This document shows positions 43,342-51,968 of a stretch of DNA of 64,000 bases, piece after piece (positions within the stretch are counted from its first letter, which is position 1; each line of letters opens with the position of its first letter). Source of the stretch: Eubacterium sp. (GTDB taxonomy: Bacteria > Bacillota > Clostridia > Oscillospirales > Acutalibacteraceae); NCBI GenBank assembly GCA_022511225.1, contig JAFLRZ010000009.1, positions 1 to 64,000 of the forward strand, in the 5' to 3' direction. Position numbers and translations under genes: made by a program. The notes beneath the pieces were generated by a model. The model searched no databases and was not told where the DNA came from. It worked only from the letters and a program-made list of their open reading frames with translations.

Positions 43342-44565
43342 TCATTTATGCACTTTAATATACGATATTCCCAATTGTCCCCATTTTGATGAAAGATAAC
43401 TATCCCACGTATACGTCCTTACGTCCACTCTGTTCGTTCCGTCAACGTTTGCATCAGCAACGGTAAAGCCTTTAGAAGTAATACCTACTATCACCATAGA
43501 ATGATTATTTCCGTTTCTGTTTGTACCTGTTCTGATGTGAGCCCCGACTCCTGCAGAAGTTATGAGCTTTTTCAGCCTGCTGCTGCTTGGCTTGATATTT
43601 GTTGAACCCGAAAGAGTGCAAAAACGATTTTTTTCAGTGTGAGCACAGTGACCGTAAAGCTTATACTGAATATAACAAGCATATCCGTAGCAGTACTTCG
43701 CACCAACGTATACGTATTTGCCGTTTACCTTGGCACTATATGAGCTTGAGTACTTATTTCCTATCTTATATTCACTCATCTTAACCCCAAGCACTGTGAG
43801 AACATTCTTGCTTACGGAGTACGTTTTTGTCGTAACGGGCTTTTTGTTGCTCCATTCGGAATAAAGCTTTGTGCTTTTTCCGTCGATTTTTACTGTCTTG
43901 TACGTTCGAACACGAACGTAATACTTTTTATCAGGTTCAAGCTTGGAAATCGTTTTGCTCGTAGTTTTCTTTTTTGATACGGTTACTGTTTTCTTGTTTT
44001 TGGTAAATTTACCGTCGGTTGCGTACTGAATCTGATAACCTGTTGTCTGCGTGGTTTTCTTTTTCCACTTTACAGTAAAGCCGTTTGATATAGGTGTTAC
44101 TTTGCTTATACTCGTTGCCTTCGGATTGATTTTATACGTTTTCTTTACCGTACCACTGTAGTTGTTTTTGAAGATTATTTTAACAGTCGCCTGACCTACT
44201 GCTTTCCTTGAGCTGTATTTTACTTCATAGTTACCTGAAGCAATTTTATTACCCTTGTTGTCCTTTACAGTTACAGTCGGCTTCTTTGCTTTGCCGTTAT
44301 AAACATAGCTCGTTTTAGAAAGCCTTATGCTCGACGCTTTGTATATTGTGGCAGTTGACTTAACATAACCGCACTCGGTGCATTTTGTCACCTTGCTGCC
44401 GTTCTTCTTGTCTGTAGCCTTTTCTAAGACCGTTTCGTACGTATGCGTATGCTCTTCGGCATATTCATAGCCATCACTTTCCTGCGAAAATGCCGATATA
44501 TCAGTTAGTGCAGTTACACAAAAAAGCATTAACACTGATAATAGTAAAGATAGTATATTTTTCAT
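43342..44565 (-). CDS. Secreted protein with Ig/Fn3-like modules and a papain-fold-like C-terminus
   Basis: The 407-residue protein has a signal peptide (KNILSLLLSVLMLFCVTA), then a short CTECGYV motif. A Big/MBG-like segment follows (IRLSKTSYVYNGKAKKPTV). An Fn3 domain comes next (GFTVKWKKKTTQTTGYQIQY to YSEWSNKKPV). The C-terminal region (about 280-407) has a cysteine in YCYGYACYIQYKLYG, a histidine in NGNNHSMVIVG and ADANVDG. This resembles an NlpC/P60 or CHAP amidase/peptidase arrangement. The likely role is cell-wall or peptide hydrolysis outside the cell, unproven. GAGGAG before the ATG supports this start over the longer track start. Confidence 0.7.
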   Translation of the reverse strand: MKNILSLLLSVLMLFCVTALTDISAFSQESDGYEYAEEHTHTYETVLEKATDKKNGSKVTKCTECGYVKSTATIYKASSIRLSKTSYVYNGKAKKPTVTVKDNKGNKIASGNYEVKYSSRKAVGQATVKIIFKNNYSGTVKKTYKINPKATSISKVTPISNGFTVKWKKKTTQTTGYQIQYATDGKFTKNKKTVTVSKKKTTSKTISKLEPDKKYYVRVRTYKTVKIDGKSTKLYSEWSNKKPVTTKTYSVSKNVLTVLGVKMSEYKIGNKYSSSYSAKVNGKYVYVGAKYCYGYACYIQYKLYGHCAHTEKNRFCTLSGSTNIKPSSSRLKKLITSAGVGAHIRTGTNRNGNNHSMVIVGITSKGFTVADANVDGTNRVDVRTYTWDSYLSSKWGQLGISYIKVHK

Positions 44566-44658
44566 AAAAATCTCCTCATATGTATGCAATTATAGCATTA
44601 TAAAGAGATATTTACAAGAAAATTTTACCAATATACCGTTTTACAGACGATAGCTTAA

Positions 44659-44700
44659 TAAAAAAGAGCACTACGATATATAATCGTAATGCTCTGAAAA
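44659..44700 (-). terminator. Terminator of the minus-strand ncRNA
   Basis: A 13-bp stem (AGAGCATTACGAT / ATCGTAGTGCTCT on the minus strand, one G-T pair) is followed by T6. Confidence 0.85.
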
Positions 44701-44846
44701 AATCCGCCCAGCCGCCACCGCTGATGATAACCTGCGTCCTTAGCAGGTGGGTTAAGCTTCAATCACTTCGTGCTCCCAGCATCCTGAATATCAGGGAGGT
44801 CTGCATTCCCGTTTCTTGAAAGACAAATCCCTTAAAAAACTTGTTC
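44659..44846 (-). ncRNA. Structured noncoding RNA, class not assigned (6S or raiA-type possible)
   Basis: On the minus strand, a TATAGT -10 at 44852-44857 (no good -35) is followed by about 185 nt without an ORF, then a strong terminator. The sequence is notably G/C-rich compared with its surroundings. It folds into CCTGA/TCAGG nested in CTCCC/GGGAG, ACCTGC/GCAGGT, and a 3' segment GCGGTGGCGGCTGGGCGGA. The terminator stem uses a G-U pair that works only on the minus strand, which fixes orientation. I considered 6S RNA and the raiA motif; neither can be confirmed without a covariance search. Confidence 0.55.
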
Positions 44847-44902
44847 GGGTTACTATAGCTGATGGTTGTCGAGAAAGGCAGATTGTAAATTATAAAATTC
44901 AG

Positions 44903-45223
44903 TTAATTCTCATTCGGGTCAAAATATTCAACCTCGTATTTTTCCTCAACCTTTGTCATAAGAATATCAGAAATCTGCTCGTATTCGAGTTCGTCCTCAA
45001 TTTCAACAAGGTATTCCTCATCACCGTCATTTTCAACCTTAAGGATGATTACCTCAAAATCTCCGTCAACGATTTCCTCGTCAGTTTCATAATATCTTGT
45101 TATCGCAACGTAAACGTCCTCGTCTGTCTCGTATCTCTCGAGAAGCTCAAAGAGTATCTCGTTGCCGTCCTCATCGTTAACACTGATAATGTCAGGTTCA
45201 TAGTTTTCGCTGTCAATAGCCAT
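44903..45223 (-). CDS. DUF1292 family protein
   Basis: The 106-residue, very acidic protein has EPDIISVNDEDGNEILFELL and the repeated pattern DEEYLVEIEDELEYEQI, typical of DUF1292 (YrzB-like) proteins, which are widespread in Firmicutes and of unknown function. Two in-frame ATGs lie nine bases apart; GGAG is at proper distance only from the second, used here. A promoter (TTGACA, 16 nt, TATAAT) precedes it, back to back with the promoter of the large plus-strand RNA. Confidence 0.85.
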   Translation of the reverse strand: MAIDSENYEPDIISVNDEDGNEILFELLERYETDEDVYVAITRYYETDEEIVDGDFEVIILKVENDGDEEYLVEIEDELEYEQISDILMTKVEEKYEVEYFDPNEN

Positions 45224-45262
45224 ATTATTCATACTCCTTCCCTTTATTATCTGTTATTTATT

Positions 45263-45290
45263 ATTATATATCCATTTGACTTTTTGTCAA
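45263..45290 (-). promoter_or_regulatory. Promoter of the DUF1292 gene
   Basis: On the minus strand, TTGACA, a 16-nt spacer and TATAAT. Confidence 0.7.
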
Positions 45291-45359
45291 TAGTAATTAA
45301 TTGTCAAAATACAGTTGTAGAAAATTAATAAAAAAAATTAAAAATGTGGAAAATAACTA

Positions 45360-45388
45360 TTGACAATTACTAAATTGTGTGCTATTAT
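45360..45388 (+). promoter_or_regulatory. Consensus promoter of the large structured RNA
   Basis: A perfect TTGACA, a 17-nt spacer and TATTAT. Transcription should start near 45395. Confidence 0.85.
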
Positions 45389-45700
45389 TTAGTTGAACAA
45401 AGGAGATACCTTTGATAACATAGATCGAAGATAGGCTTTGTTTAGTTACGAAAGGAGGGCTTGTCCGATGGATAGTGAACCAAAGCAGACAAGCGCTCAG
45501 ATGTAAACCAATAATAATAACGGTATTGTGTATCGGCAGTGGTAAAACGGAATTACTAACGGATACAGGCTTTATAAAGCTGTTAGTAAGTTATTAGGCA
45601 GGGTTGGAAATTACACTGAGTGCTGTAACAGTAACAACTTAATATAATTTGATTGCTACCTGCCGGCAGTTTGTGACTAAGGTCATAAAGCTAAAAAGTA

Positions 45701-45895
45701 AAGGTGATAATACCAATGGACAATTTTAGAGGTAATAAAAGAATTATTCTATAATTGTGAGGTACGGTCCAATGCACAAATAAAAGTATAATCGAGTTAG
45801 ATAATAAATCAATTTCAAAATATGAGGTATAGACCAATGGACTAACAAGTTAAGTTCTATAAATCAAGATTTTGAGGTAAAGACCGATGTACTAA
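45701..45895 (+). repeat. Four spaced SD-AUG modules inside the large RNA
   Basis: The consensus is GAGGT-A-x-x-G-A-C-C-A-ATG-x-AC. The copies open frames of 12 (ATG at 45716), 3 (45772), 2 (45837) and 2 (45887) sense codons. The last three have exactly eight bases between GAGGT and ATG; the first has AAGGT and ten. The GGT...ACC parts can form a mini-hairpin between SD and AUG. Two further SD-start pairs occur near the 5' end: AGGAGG with ATG at 45468 (12 codons, MDSEPKQTSAQM) and AGGAG with TTG at 45412 (3 codons). Spacing between modules is 50-65 nt. Confidence 0.7.
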
Positions 45896-45920
45896 ATCAA
45901 AGGGTTAAAACTAAATAAAA

Positions 45921-45963
45921 ATTAGCTCCTGATAATGAGTTTATCAGGAGCTTAATTTTTTAA
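45921..45963 (+). terminator. Terminator of the large structured RNA
   Basis: AGCTCCTGATAA / TTATCAGGAGCT, a perfect 12-bp stem with a 5-nt loop, is followed by a T-run. Confidence 0.9.
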
Positions 45964-45985
45964 ATTGCAAATTCGCCATAATTGT

Positions 45986-46030
45986 ATTGAATGGTATTTC
46001 TGTAGGGAGCGGTGACCGCATCGCTTCGTT
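45986..46030. repeat. Dispersed hairpin repeat, copy 1
   Basis: ATTGAATGG, TTTCTGTAGGGAGCGGTG and ACCGCATCGCTTC align base by base with a second copy at 57970. The hairpin AGCGGTG/CATCGCT keeps its pairing through a G-T change. Confidence 0.6.
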
Positions 46031-46060
46031 AATTCCATATCACTATTTTTTTATTTCCTC

Positions 46061-46102
46061 TTGACAATTGCACGCTAACTGTATATACTGTGAATATACA
46101 GT
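46061..46102 (+). promoter_or_regulatory. Promoter and palindromic operator of the GntR-ABC operon
   Basis: TTGACA, a 17-nt spacer and TATACT form the promoter. A perfect inverted repeat ACTGTATAT-N7-ATATACAGT (46078-46102) overlaps the -10, a position suited to repression by the GntR-family protein encoded next. Confidence 0.8.
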
Positions 46103-46124
46103 AATTGATTAGAGCGGTGATAAT

Positions 46125-46499
46125 TTGAACATTTTAATAGATAATAAAAGCGGTAAGCCTATTTATGAGCAGATATATGAGCAGATTAAGGCACAGATAA
46201 TAAATTCCACGTTGTCAGAGGATGAAGCTTTGCCGTCAATAAGAAATCTTGCAAAGGATTTAAGAATCAGCGTCATCACAACAAAGCGTGCTTATGAGGA
46301 GCTTGAGCGTGACGGCTTTATCTATACCGTTGCAGGCAAGGGCTGCTTTGTTGCACAAAAAAACGTTGAGCTATTGCGTGAGGAAAATCTCAGAAAGATT
46401 GAAAGCTACATTGATAAAATAATTCAGCTTGCTGCAAGCTGTAATCTTTCTAAGCAGGATATTATTGATATGATTGATATTATGGAGGAAGAACAATGA
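46125..46499 (+). CDS. GntR/YtrA-subfamily transcriptional regulator
   Basis: The 124-residue protein has an N-terminal GntR winged helix (PIYEQIYEQIKAQIINSTL, LPSIRNLAKDLRISVITTKRAYEELERDGF) and only a short C-terminal helix, as in the YtrA subgroup that controls ABC exporters. The start is TTG behind GGTGATAA. It overlaps the ABC ATPase gene by four bases and very likely represses its own operon through the palindrome over the promoter. Confidence 0.93.
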   Translation: MNILIDNKSGKPIYEQIYEQIKAQIINSTLSEDEALPSIRNLAKDLRISVITTKRAYEELERDGFIYTVAGKGCFVAQKNVELLREENLRKIESYIDKIIQLAASCNLSKQDIIDMIDIMEEEQ

Positions 46500-47332
46500 A
46501 TGCCATTGAAATAAAAAATCTGTGCAAGTCATATAAAGATTTTAAAATAGATAATCTGAATTTAACTCTGCCCGGTGGATATATTTTAGGCTTAGTCGGT
46601 GAAAACGGCGCAGGAAAAAGCACGACTATTAAGCTTATACTTGATATGATTAATATGGACAGCGGAACGATAACACTTCTCGGTCAGGATTATAAAACTT
46701 GTTCAAAGGACGACATAGGTGTCGTTATGGAGGAAAACGGTCTGCCTGAATGTCTTAACGCAAAGGAAATGAACAGTATTTTTAAAAATGCTTACCTTAA
46801 CTGGAATGAAAACGAATACTATTCCTACCTGAAAAAATTTGATTTGCCGCTTAACAAGAAAATTAAAGATTTTTCAAAGGGTATGAAAATGAAGCTTTAT
46901 ATTGCCTGTGCGCTTTCGCACGGTGCAAAGCTGCTTATTCTTGATGAGGCTACAAGCGGACTTGACCCCGTTGTGCGTGATGAGATACTTGATATTTTTT
47001 ATGATTTTACAAGAAATGAGAATCATTCTATTTTAATTTCATCACATATAGTCAGTGACCTTGAAAAGCTCTGTGATTATATCGCTTTTATGCACAAGGG
47101 CAAGCTGATTTTGTTTGAAGAAAAGGATGAGCTTATTAATAACTGTTGTACAGTTTTGTGCGACGAAAATACGTTTGACAGTATTGAAAAATCAGATGTT
47201 CTCGGTATGCGCAGGACTGATTACGGCATCAGCGCAGTAGTTAAAAGGAGCGCTGTTAAAGAGGGTATGAATGTTACACCTATAAATCTTGAGGATTTAT
47301 TTGTATATATGATTAGAGGTTATGAAAAATGA
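46496..47332 (+). CDS. ABC transporter ATP-binding protein
   Basis: The 278-residue ATPase has Walker A GENGAGKSTTI, a signature region DFSKGMKMKLYIACAL and Walker B LLILDEATSGLDP. The layout matches the BcrA/YtrB type found behind YtrA-like regulators. It powers export or membrane-stress functions with the permease that overlaps its end. The substrate is unknown; antibiotic or peptide export is common for such sets. Confidence 0.93.
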   Translation: MNAIEIKNLCKSYKDFKIDNLNLTLPGGYILGLVGENGAGKSTTIKLILDMINMDSGTITLLGQDYKTCSKDDIGVVMEENGLPECLNAKEMNSIFKNAYLNWNENEYYSYLKKFDLPLNKKIKDFSKGMKMKLYIACALSHGAKLLILDEATSGLDPVVRDEILDIFYDFTRNENHSILISSHIVSDLEKLCDYIAFMHKGKLILFEEKDELINNCCTVLCDENTFDSIEKSDVLGMRRTDYGISAVVKRSAVKEGMNVTPINLEDLFVYMIRGYEK

Positions 47333-47970
47333 AAGGCTTATTAATTAAAGATTTAATGATAACAAAAAAGAATTGTCTGTCGTTGTTTGTTATTTCTTTC
47401 GGACTTTTTGTTATTTCTTTGATATCAAAAATGTCGGTGGTTTATTTATATTATTCAGTTGCAATTGTTTCCATAATTCCAATAAATACTATTGCTTACG
47501 ATGAAGCGTATAAATGGAACAAATACGAATTGCTTTTGCCAATCAGCAAAAAAACAGTTGTACGTGAAAAATATTTGTTATCACTTACACTTGTTTTACC
47601 GATACTACTAATTGAAAGAATCATTTACGTTTTGGTGCACAATCACTCTGTTACCAATATATTAAGCCTGATGCCAATAATGCTTTTCTGCGGAGTTATA
47701 GTGCCAATAGTTGTTTTGCCTATTGTGTTCAAATTCGGTTATATAAAAGGAAGACTTATTTATCTGATAAGTCTTGTAGTGATAGCATCATCAATAAGCG
47801 TTGCATCACCGATAAGTATTATTAGTATAAGTGAATCATCAGGCAGTATAGTGCTCGATGTGCTGTTCACACCCTACAAGAGTGCAATTTTATTCGCAGT
47901 TATCAGCGTAACTTTACTGCTTATTTCTTATGCAATATCGGTCAGGGTTTACGAAAAGCGTGAGATATAA
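47329..47970 (+). CDS. ABC-2 type permease
   Basis: The 213-residue membrane protein has six hydrophobic segments and an N-terminal MKGLLIKDLMITKKN, typical of ABC-2 permeases. It contains DEAYKWNKYELLLPISKK, the cytoplasmic coupling motif often seen in YtrC/BcrB-like permeases. It overlaps the ATPase gene by four bases and is the last gene of the GntR operon. Confidence 0.88.
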   Translation: MKGLLIKDLMITKKNCLSLFVISFGLFVISLISKMSVVYLYYSVAIVSIIPINTIAYDEAYKWNKYELLLPISKKTVVREKYLLSLTLVLPILLIERIIYVLVHNHSVTNILSLMPIMLFCGVIVPIVVLPIVFKFGYIKGRLIYLISLVVIASSISVASPISIISISESSGSIVLDVLFTPYKSAILFAVISVTLLLISYAISVRVYEKREI

Positions 47971-48007
47971 ATTATGCGGTCGGGAATTGCTTGTCCGTTT
48001 TTATTCC

Positions 48008-48036
48008 TTGACAATCAAAGATTATTTTGTTAATAT
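48008..48036 (+). promoter_or_regulatory. Promoter of the valS T-box transcript
   Basis: TTGACA, a 17-nt spacer and TAATAT. Confidence 0.75.
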
Positions 48037-48042
48037 ATCTTC

Positions 48043-48277
48043 AATAAGTAATAACTGTGAAAAAGAGGAGTAGCTTGTACTAATCTTTCAGAGAGTGTCC
48101 GTCCGGTGAAAGGGCATAGAGAGGTCTTGCGAAGGTAGCTTTGGAGTTGAACGGATGAACTGAGTAGTCTGTTTCGTATGTCTGCGTTAAAGATTTGAGT
48201 GGCATTTATAAAATGCAATTTGAGTGGTACCACGGAATTTTCGCTTTCGTCTCATATGAGATGAAAGCTTTTTTTAT
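48043..48277 (+). promoter_or_regulatory. T-box leader of valS
   Basis: The leader contains GAGGAGTAGC near the 5' end and AGAGAGTGTCCG in stem I. The T-box core GAGTGGTACCACGG (48221-48234) has a TGGT bulge that can pair with the ACCA end of uncharged tRNA-Val. A terminator stem GCTTTCGTCTC/GAGATGAAAGC with T7 follows at 48243-48275. Uncharged tRNA-Val would favour the antiterminator and switch on valS. I could not place the specifier codon with certainty; a GTA in GAAGGTAGC is one candidate. Confidence 0.9.
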
Positions 48278-48307
48278 TTAAGTAGTTTTGTTTAAGGAGT
48301 TTTCATT

Positions 48308-50932
48308 ATGGCAAAAGAATTAGAAAAGCAGTATAATCCCTCTGACGTTGAGGACAGAACTTATAAATTCTGGGTGGATAATAAGTATTTCCACGCAGAC
48401 GTAAAGTCTGATAAAAAGCCTTATACTATCGTTATTCCGCCACCAAATATTACAGGCCAGCTTCATATGGGTCACGCACTTGATAATACCCTTCAGGATA
48501 TTCTTATCCGTTATCACAGAATGAACGGATACGATACCCTCTGGCTTCCGGGCACTGACCACGCTTCAATCGCTACAGAGGCAAAAATAGTCGAAGCAAT
48601 GCGTGCCGAGGGCGTTACAAAAGAGGATTTAGGCAGAGAAAAATTCTTAGAGCGTGCTTGGGAGTGGAAGAAGCAGTACGGCGGAAGAATTATCGAACAG
48701 CTCAAGAAAATGGGCTCTTCGTGTGATTGGGACAGAGAGCGTTTCACACTTGATGACGGCTGTAACAAGGCAGTAGTCGAGGTGTTCAATAATCTCTATG
48801 AAAAGGGACTGATTTACAGAGGTGAGAGAATTGTAAACTGGTGTCCTCACTGCCTTACGTCCATCTCAGATGCCGAGGTTGAATACGAGGATCAGGCAGG
48901 TCACTTCTGGCACCTCAAATATCCGTTAGTTGACGGAAGCGGTTATCTTGAACTTGCAACTACAAGACCCGAAACGCTTTTGGGTGATACTGCCGTTGCA
49001 GTTAATCCAAGTGACGAGCGTTACAAGGATATGGTAGGCAAGATGCTTGATTTGCCGATAGTTCACCGTCAGATTCCTGTTATTGCAGACGATTACGTAG
49101 ACGTTGAATTTGGTACAGGCGTTGTAAAAATTACCCCTGCTCACGACCCTAACGACTTTGAGGTAGGACTCCGTCATAATCTTGAAGTGATTGACGTAAT
49201 GACCGATGATGCTCACATAAAGGACGGCTGGGGTAAGTACAGCGGTATGGACAGATACGAGTGCCGAAAGGCTATCGTTGAGGATCTTAAAGCAGAGGGT
49301 GCGCTTCTTGAAATAGAAGATTATTCACATAATGTCGGCACCTGTTATCGCTGCGGCACTACTATTGAGCCAAAGGTTTCAAAGCAGTGGTTTGTCAAGA
49401 TGAAGCCGCTTGCAGGTCCTGCAATTGATGCCGTTAAGAATGATGAAACAAAATTTGTTCCAAAGAGATATGAAAAGACGTATTTCCACTGGCTTGAAAA
49501 TATCAGAGATTGGTGTATTTCCCGTCAGCTCTGGTGGGGTCACCGTATTCCTGCGTGGTATTGCGACGATTGCGGCGAAATCACTGTAAGCAGGGAAGAG
49601 CCTTGCAAGTGCTCAAAGTGCGGCAGTGAGCATATTCATCAGGATCCCGATACACTTGATACTTGGTTTTCTTCTGCATTATGGCCGTTCTCAACAATGG
49701 GCTGGCCCGAGGAAACGGAGGACTTCAAGAAATATTATCCAACGAATACCCTCGTTACAGGCTATGACATTATTCCGTTCTGGGTTATGAGAATGATGTT
49801 CTCAGGCATTGAGCAAACAGGCAAAGTTCCGTTTGACACCATTCTCATTCACGGACTTGTTCGTGACTCTCAGGGCAGAAAAATGAGTAAATCACTCGGC
49901 AACGGAATTGACCCGCTTCTTGTTATCGAGCAGTACGGCGCAGACGCACTTCGCTTTGCACTTGCTACAGGCAACTCACCCGGTAACGATATGCGCTTCT
50001 CGGATGATAAGGTAAACGCTTCACGTAACTTTGCAAATAAGCTCTGGAATGCAGCAAGATTTGTTCTTATGTATCTTGAAGACTTCGACTATCAGGGATT
50101 GCCGAATGACCTTGCAATTGAGGATAAATGGATAATTTCTAAGGTAAATACTCTTGCTAAGGACGTTACTGAAAACCTTGATAAGTTTGAGCTCGGTATT
50201 GCGATTCAGAAGCTCTATGACTTCATTTGGGACGTATTTTGTGACTGGTATATCGAGATTGCAAAGATAAGACTTCAGGGCGATGATGAAGGCGCAAAGA
50301 CTACTGCCAAGGCAGTACTCGTCTACGTTCTTACAGATATTCTTAAGCTCCTTCATCCGTTTATGCCGTTTATTACCGAGGAAATCTATCAGGCAATACC
50401 TCATAGCGATGAGTCAATTATGATTTCAGAGTGGGTTAAGTATGACGAAGCACTCAGCTTTGCAGATGATGAAGCAGAGATGGAAAAGATAATGAAGGCA
50501 ATTCGTGCTATTCGTAACCGCCGTGCAGAAATGAACATCCCTCCAAGCAAAAAGGCAACTGTTTATATCGAAACTGCCGATGTAGATACCTTCAGTATGG
50601 GCGCTAAGTTTATCATTCGTCTTGCTTCTGCTGCTGAGGTTAAGCTTAATGATGATATTTCGGCAATAGGCAATACTGTAACTATCATCACTGACGACGC
50701 TAAGATTTATATTCCTTTAGGTGATCTTGTTGACTTTGAGGCTGAAAGAAAGCGTCTTGAAAAAGAGCTTGCTCAGTGTCAGGATAAGCTTGACTTTATC
50801 AATAAGAAGCTTTCTAATCCCGGCTTTGTGAATAAAGCACCCGAAAAGGTCGTTGCACAGAATAAGGAAGATGCAGCAAAGCTTGAAGAGAGAATAGCAA
50901 ACATCAAAAATTCTATCGAAACACTTGGTTGA
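48308..50932 (+). CDS. valS: Valine-tRNA ligase
   Basis: The 874-residue class I aminoacyl-tRNA synthetase attaches valine to tRNA-Val. It has [18 protein letters not shown] (HIGH motif at 53-56), an editing CP1 insertion ([17 protein letters not shown]), a zinc-like CDDCG/CSKCG pair, the KMSKSLGNG motif near residue 525 and a C-terminal coiled coil ([14 protein letters not shown]). Length is standard. It is controlled by the T-box upstream and followed after four bases by folC, a common Firmicute order. Confidence 0.97.
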   Translation: MAKELEKQYNPSDVEDRTYKFWVDNKYFHADVKSDKKPYTIVIPPPNITGQLHMGHALDNTLQDILIRYHRMNGYDTLWLPGTDHASIATEAKIVEAMRAEGVTKEDLGREKFLERAWEWKKQYGGRIIEQLKKMGSSCDWDRERFTLDDGCNKAVVEVFNNLYEKGLIYRGERIVNWCPHCLTSISDAEVEYEDQAGHFWHLKYPLVDGSGYLELATTRPETLLGDTAVAVNPSDERYKDMVGKMLDLPIVHRQIPVIADDYVDVEFGTGVVKITPAHDPNDFEVGLRHNLEVIDVMTDDAHIKDGWGKYSGMDRYECRKAIVEDLKAEGALLEIEDYSHNVGTCYRCGTTIEPKVSKQWFVKMKPLAGPAIDAVKNDETKFVPKRYEKTYFHWLENIRDWCISRQLWWGHRIPAWYCDDCGEITVSREEPCKCSKCGSEHIHQDPDTLDTWFSSALWPFSTMGWPEETEDFKKYYPTNTLVTGYDIIPFWVMRMMFSGIEQTGKVPFDTILIHGLVRDSQGRKMSKSLGNGIDPLLVIEQYGADALRFALATGNSPGNDMRFSDDKVNASRNFANKLWNAARFVLMYLEDFDYQGLPNDLAIEDKWIISKVNTLAKDVTENLDKFELGIAIQKLYDFIWDVFCDWYIEIAKIRLQGDDEGAKTTAKAVLVYVLTDILKLLHPFMPFITEEIYQAIPHSDESIMISEWVKYDEALSFADDEAEMEKIMKAIRAIRNRRAEMNIPPSKKATVYIETADVDTFSMGAKFIIRLASAAEVKLNDDISAIGNTVTIITDDAKIYIPLGDLVDFEAERKRLEKELAQCQDKLDFINKKLSNPGFVNKAPEKVVAQNKEDAAKLEERIANIKNSIETLG

Positions 50933-50936
50933 TTTT

Positions 50937-51968
50937 ATGAACTATAATGAAGCACTTGATTTCATAGAAAACAGAAAGAGCCTCGGCATCAAGCCGGGGC
51001 TTGCTCGCATTAAGGCTTTGCTTAGTGCTCTTGATAATCCTCAGGACAAGATAAAGATTATCCACATTGCAGGCACAAACGGAAAAGGCACGGTCGCATC
51101 AACTATCGCAAAAGCACTTGAAAATAACGGACTTAAGACAGGTCTTTTTACTTCTCCGTGGATTTTTGATTACCGTGAGCAAATTCAGATTAACGGTGAA
51201 TATATTTCAAAGAAAGACTTTGCCGATATAATCAGTAAATTTGCCGAACTTGATGCAACTCGGTATTGTACGGAGTTTGAAATAGTTACAGCTTTGTCTT
51301 ACTATTATTTCTCAACCCAAAAGGTTGACTACGCAGTAATTGAGTGCGGTATGGGCGGTAAGGGTGATGCTACAAACGTTGAAAGAGAAAACGTATGCTC
51401 AGTGCTGACATCAATTTCACTTGATCACACTGCCTTTCTCGGCAGTACGGTTGATGAGATAACTAAAGAAAAAGAGGGTATTATCCGAAACAGCCCTTGT
51501 TTCAGATATATTGATACAGGTGACTTTAATGCCGATAATCTGCACCTTGCTAAAAGGGTAGTAGAATTTTTAGGGTATGACGATAATATTCCTTTAATGA
51601 AACCGCCTGCAAGACAGCAGAAGATTAACGGTGTTCTTGTTGACGGAGGGCATAATGTCAATGCTGCACTTGTACTTGCACCGCTTCTCAATGATGAAGT
51701 TGCCGTTATAGGTATGATGGCTGATAAGGATGTAGACGGATACTTGTCGCATATAGCAGTAAAGTGCAAAAAAATTATTACGACCACTCCTCATAATCCA
51801 AGAGCAATCAGCGCAGCTAAGCTTATGAACATTGCCAAAAAATATTGTGCTGATGTTACCTCCATAGACAACCCTGCTGATGCCGTTAGCTATGCAGAAA
51901 ATAACGGACTTTCCCTCATTTGCGGCTCGTTCTATCTCTTAAGAGATATAGCCTCAAAAACCAATTAG
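50937..51968 (+). CDS. folC: Folylpolyglutamate synthase/dihydrofolate synthase, shortened
   Basis: The protein has 343 residues where FolC normally has about 420-450. The ATP-binding HIAGTNGKGTVAS, FTSPWIFDYREQI, IECGMGGKGDATN and SLDHTAFLG motifs are intact, and the C-terminal ligase part has VLVDGGHNVNAA. Between KEGIIR (about 185) and NLHLAKRVVEF the central segment that normally continues the Mur-ligase-type domain is missing, roughly 80 residues. The enzyme would ligate glutamate to folates; activity after this loss is uncertain. The track begins at a TTG in valS; the ATG is used here though its ribosome site is weak. Confidence 0.85.
   Translation: MNYNEALDFIENRKSLGIKPGLARIKALLSALDNPQDKIKIIHIAGTNGKGTVASTIAKALENNGLKTGLFTSPWIFDYREQIQINGEYISKKDFADIISKFAELDATRYCTEFEIVTALSYYYFSTQKVDYAVIECGMGGKGDATNVERENVCSVLTSISLDHTAFLGSTVDEITKEKEGIIRNSPCFRYIDTGDFNADNLHLAKRVVEFLGYDDNIPLMKPPARQQKINGVLVDGGHNVNAALVLAPLLNDEVAVIGMMADKDVDGYLSHIAVKCKKIITTTPHNPRAISAAKLMNIAKKYCADVTSIDNPADAVSYAENNGLSLICGSFYLLRDIASKTN

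Larger units (their letters stand above)
45395..45963 (+). ncRNA. Large (about 570 nt) highly structured noncoding RNA with SD-AUG modules
   Basis: The region has a consensus promoter and a strong terminator but no ORF longer than about a dozen codons with a ribosome site. Local pairing is dense. CAAAGG/CCTTTG lies at the 5' end. GCTTTG/CAAAGC interleaves with GCTTGTC/GACAAGC, a pseudoknot-like crossing. TTACTAAC/GTTAGTAA has an inner GCTTT/AAAGC. GGCAGG/CCTGCC encloses GTTG/CAAC, and TGAC/GTCA follows. The 3' third carries four spaced modules of an SD-like GAGGU followed by ACC-AUG and an immediate short frame. It has the hallmarks of a large ornate RNA (ROOL, GOLLD and OLE are comparable in size), but I cannot assign it to any class. 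Confidence 0.75.

Noticed and set aside
44659-44846. Firm assignment as 6S RNA or SRP RNA
   Set aside because: The SRP core GGAAG-CAGCC is absent and a 6S-type single central bubble could not be established by eye; left unassigned.
44816-45328. 170-codon plus-strand ORF
   Set aside because: It is antisense to the well-supported DUF1292 gene and has no ribosome site or protein-like composition.
45701-45895. Spaced repeats as a CRISPR array
   Set aside because: The units are short (about 20 bases), imperfect, unevenly spaced and lie within one promoter-terminator unit; no cas genes are near.
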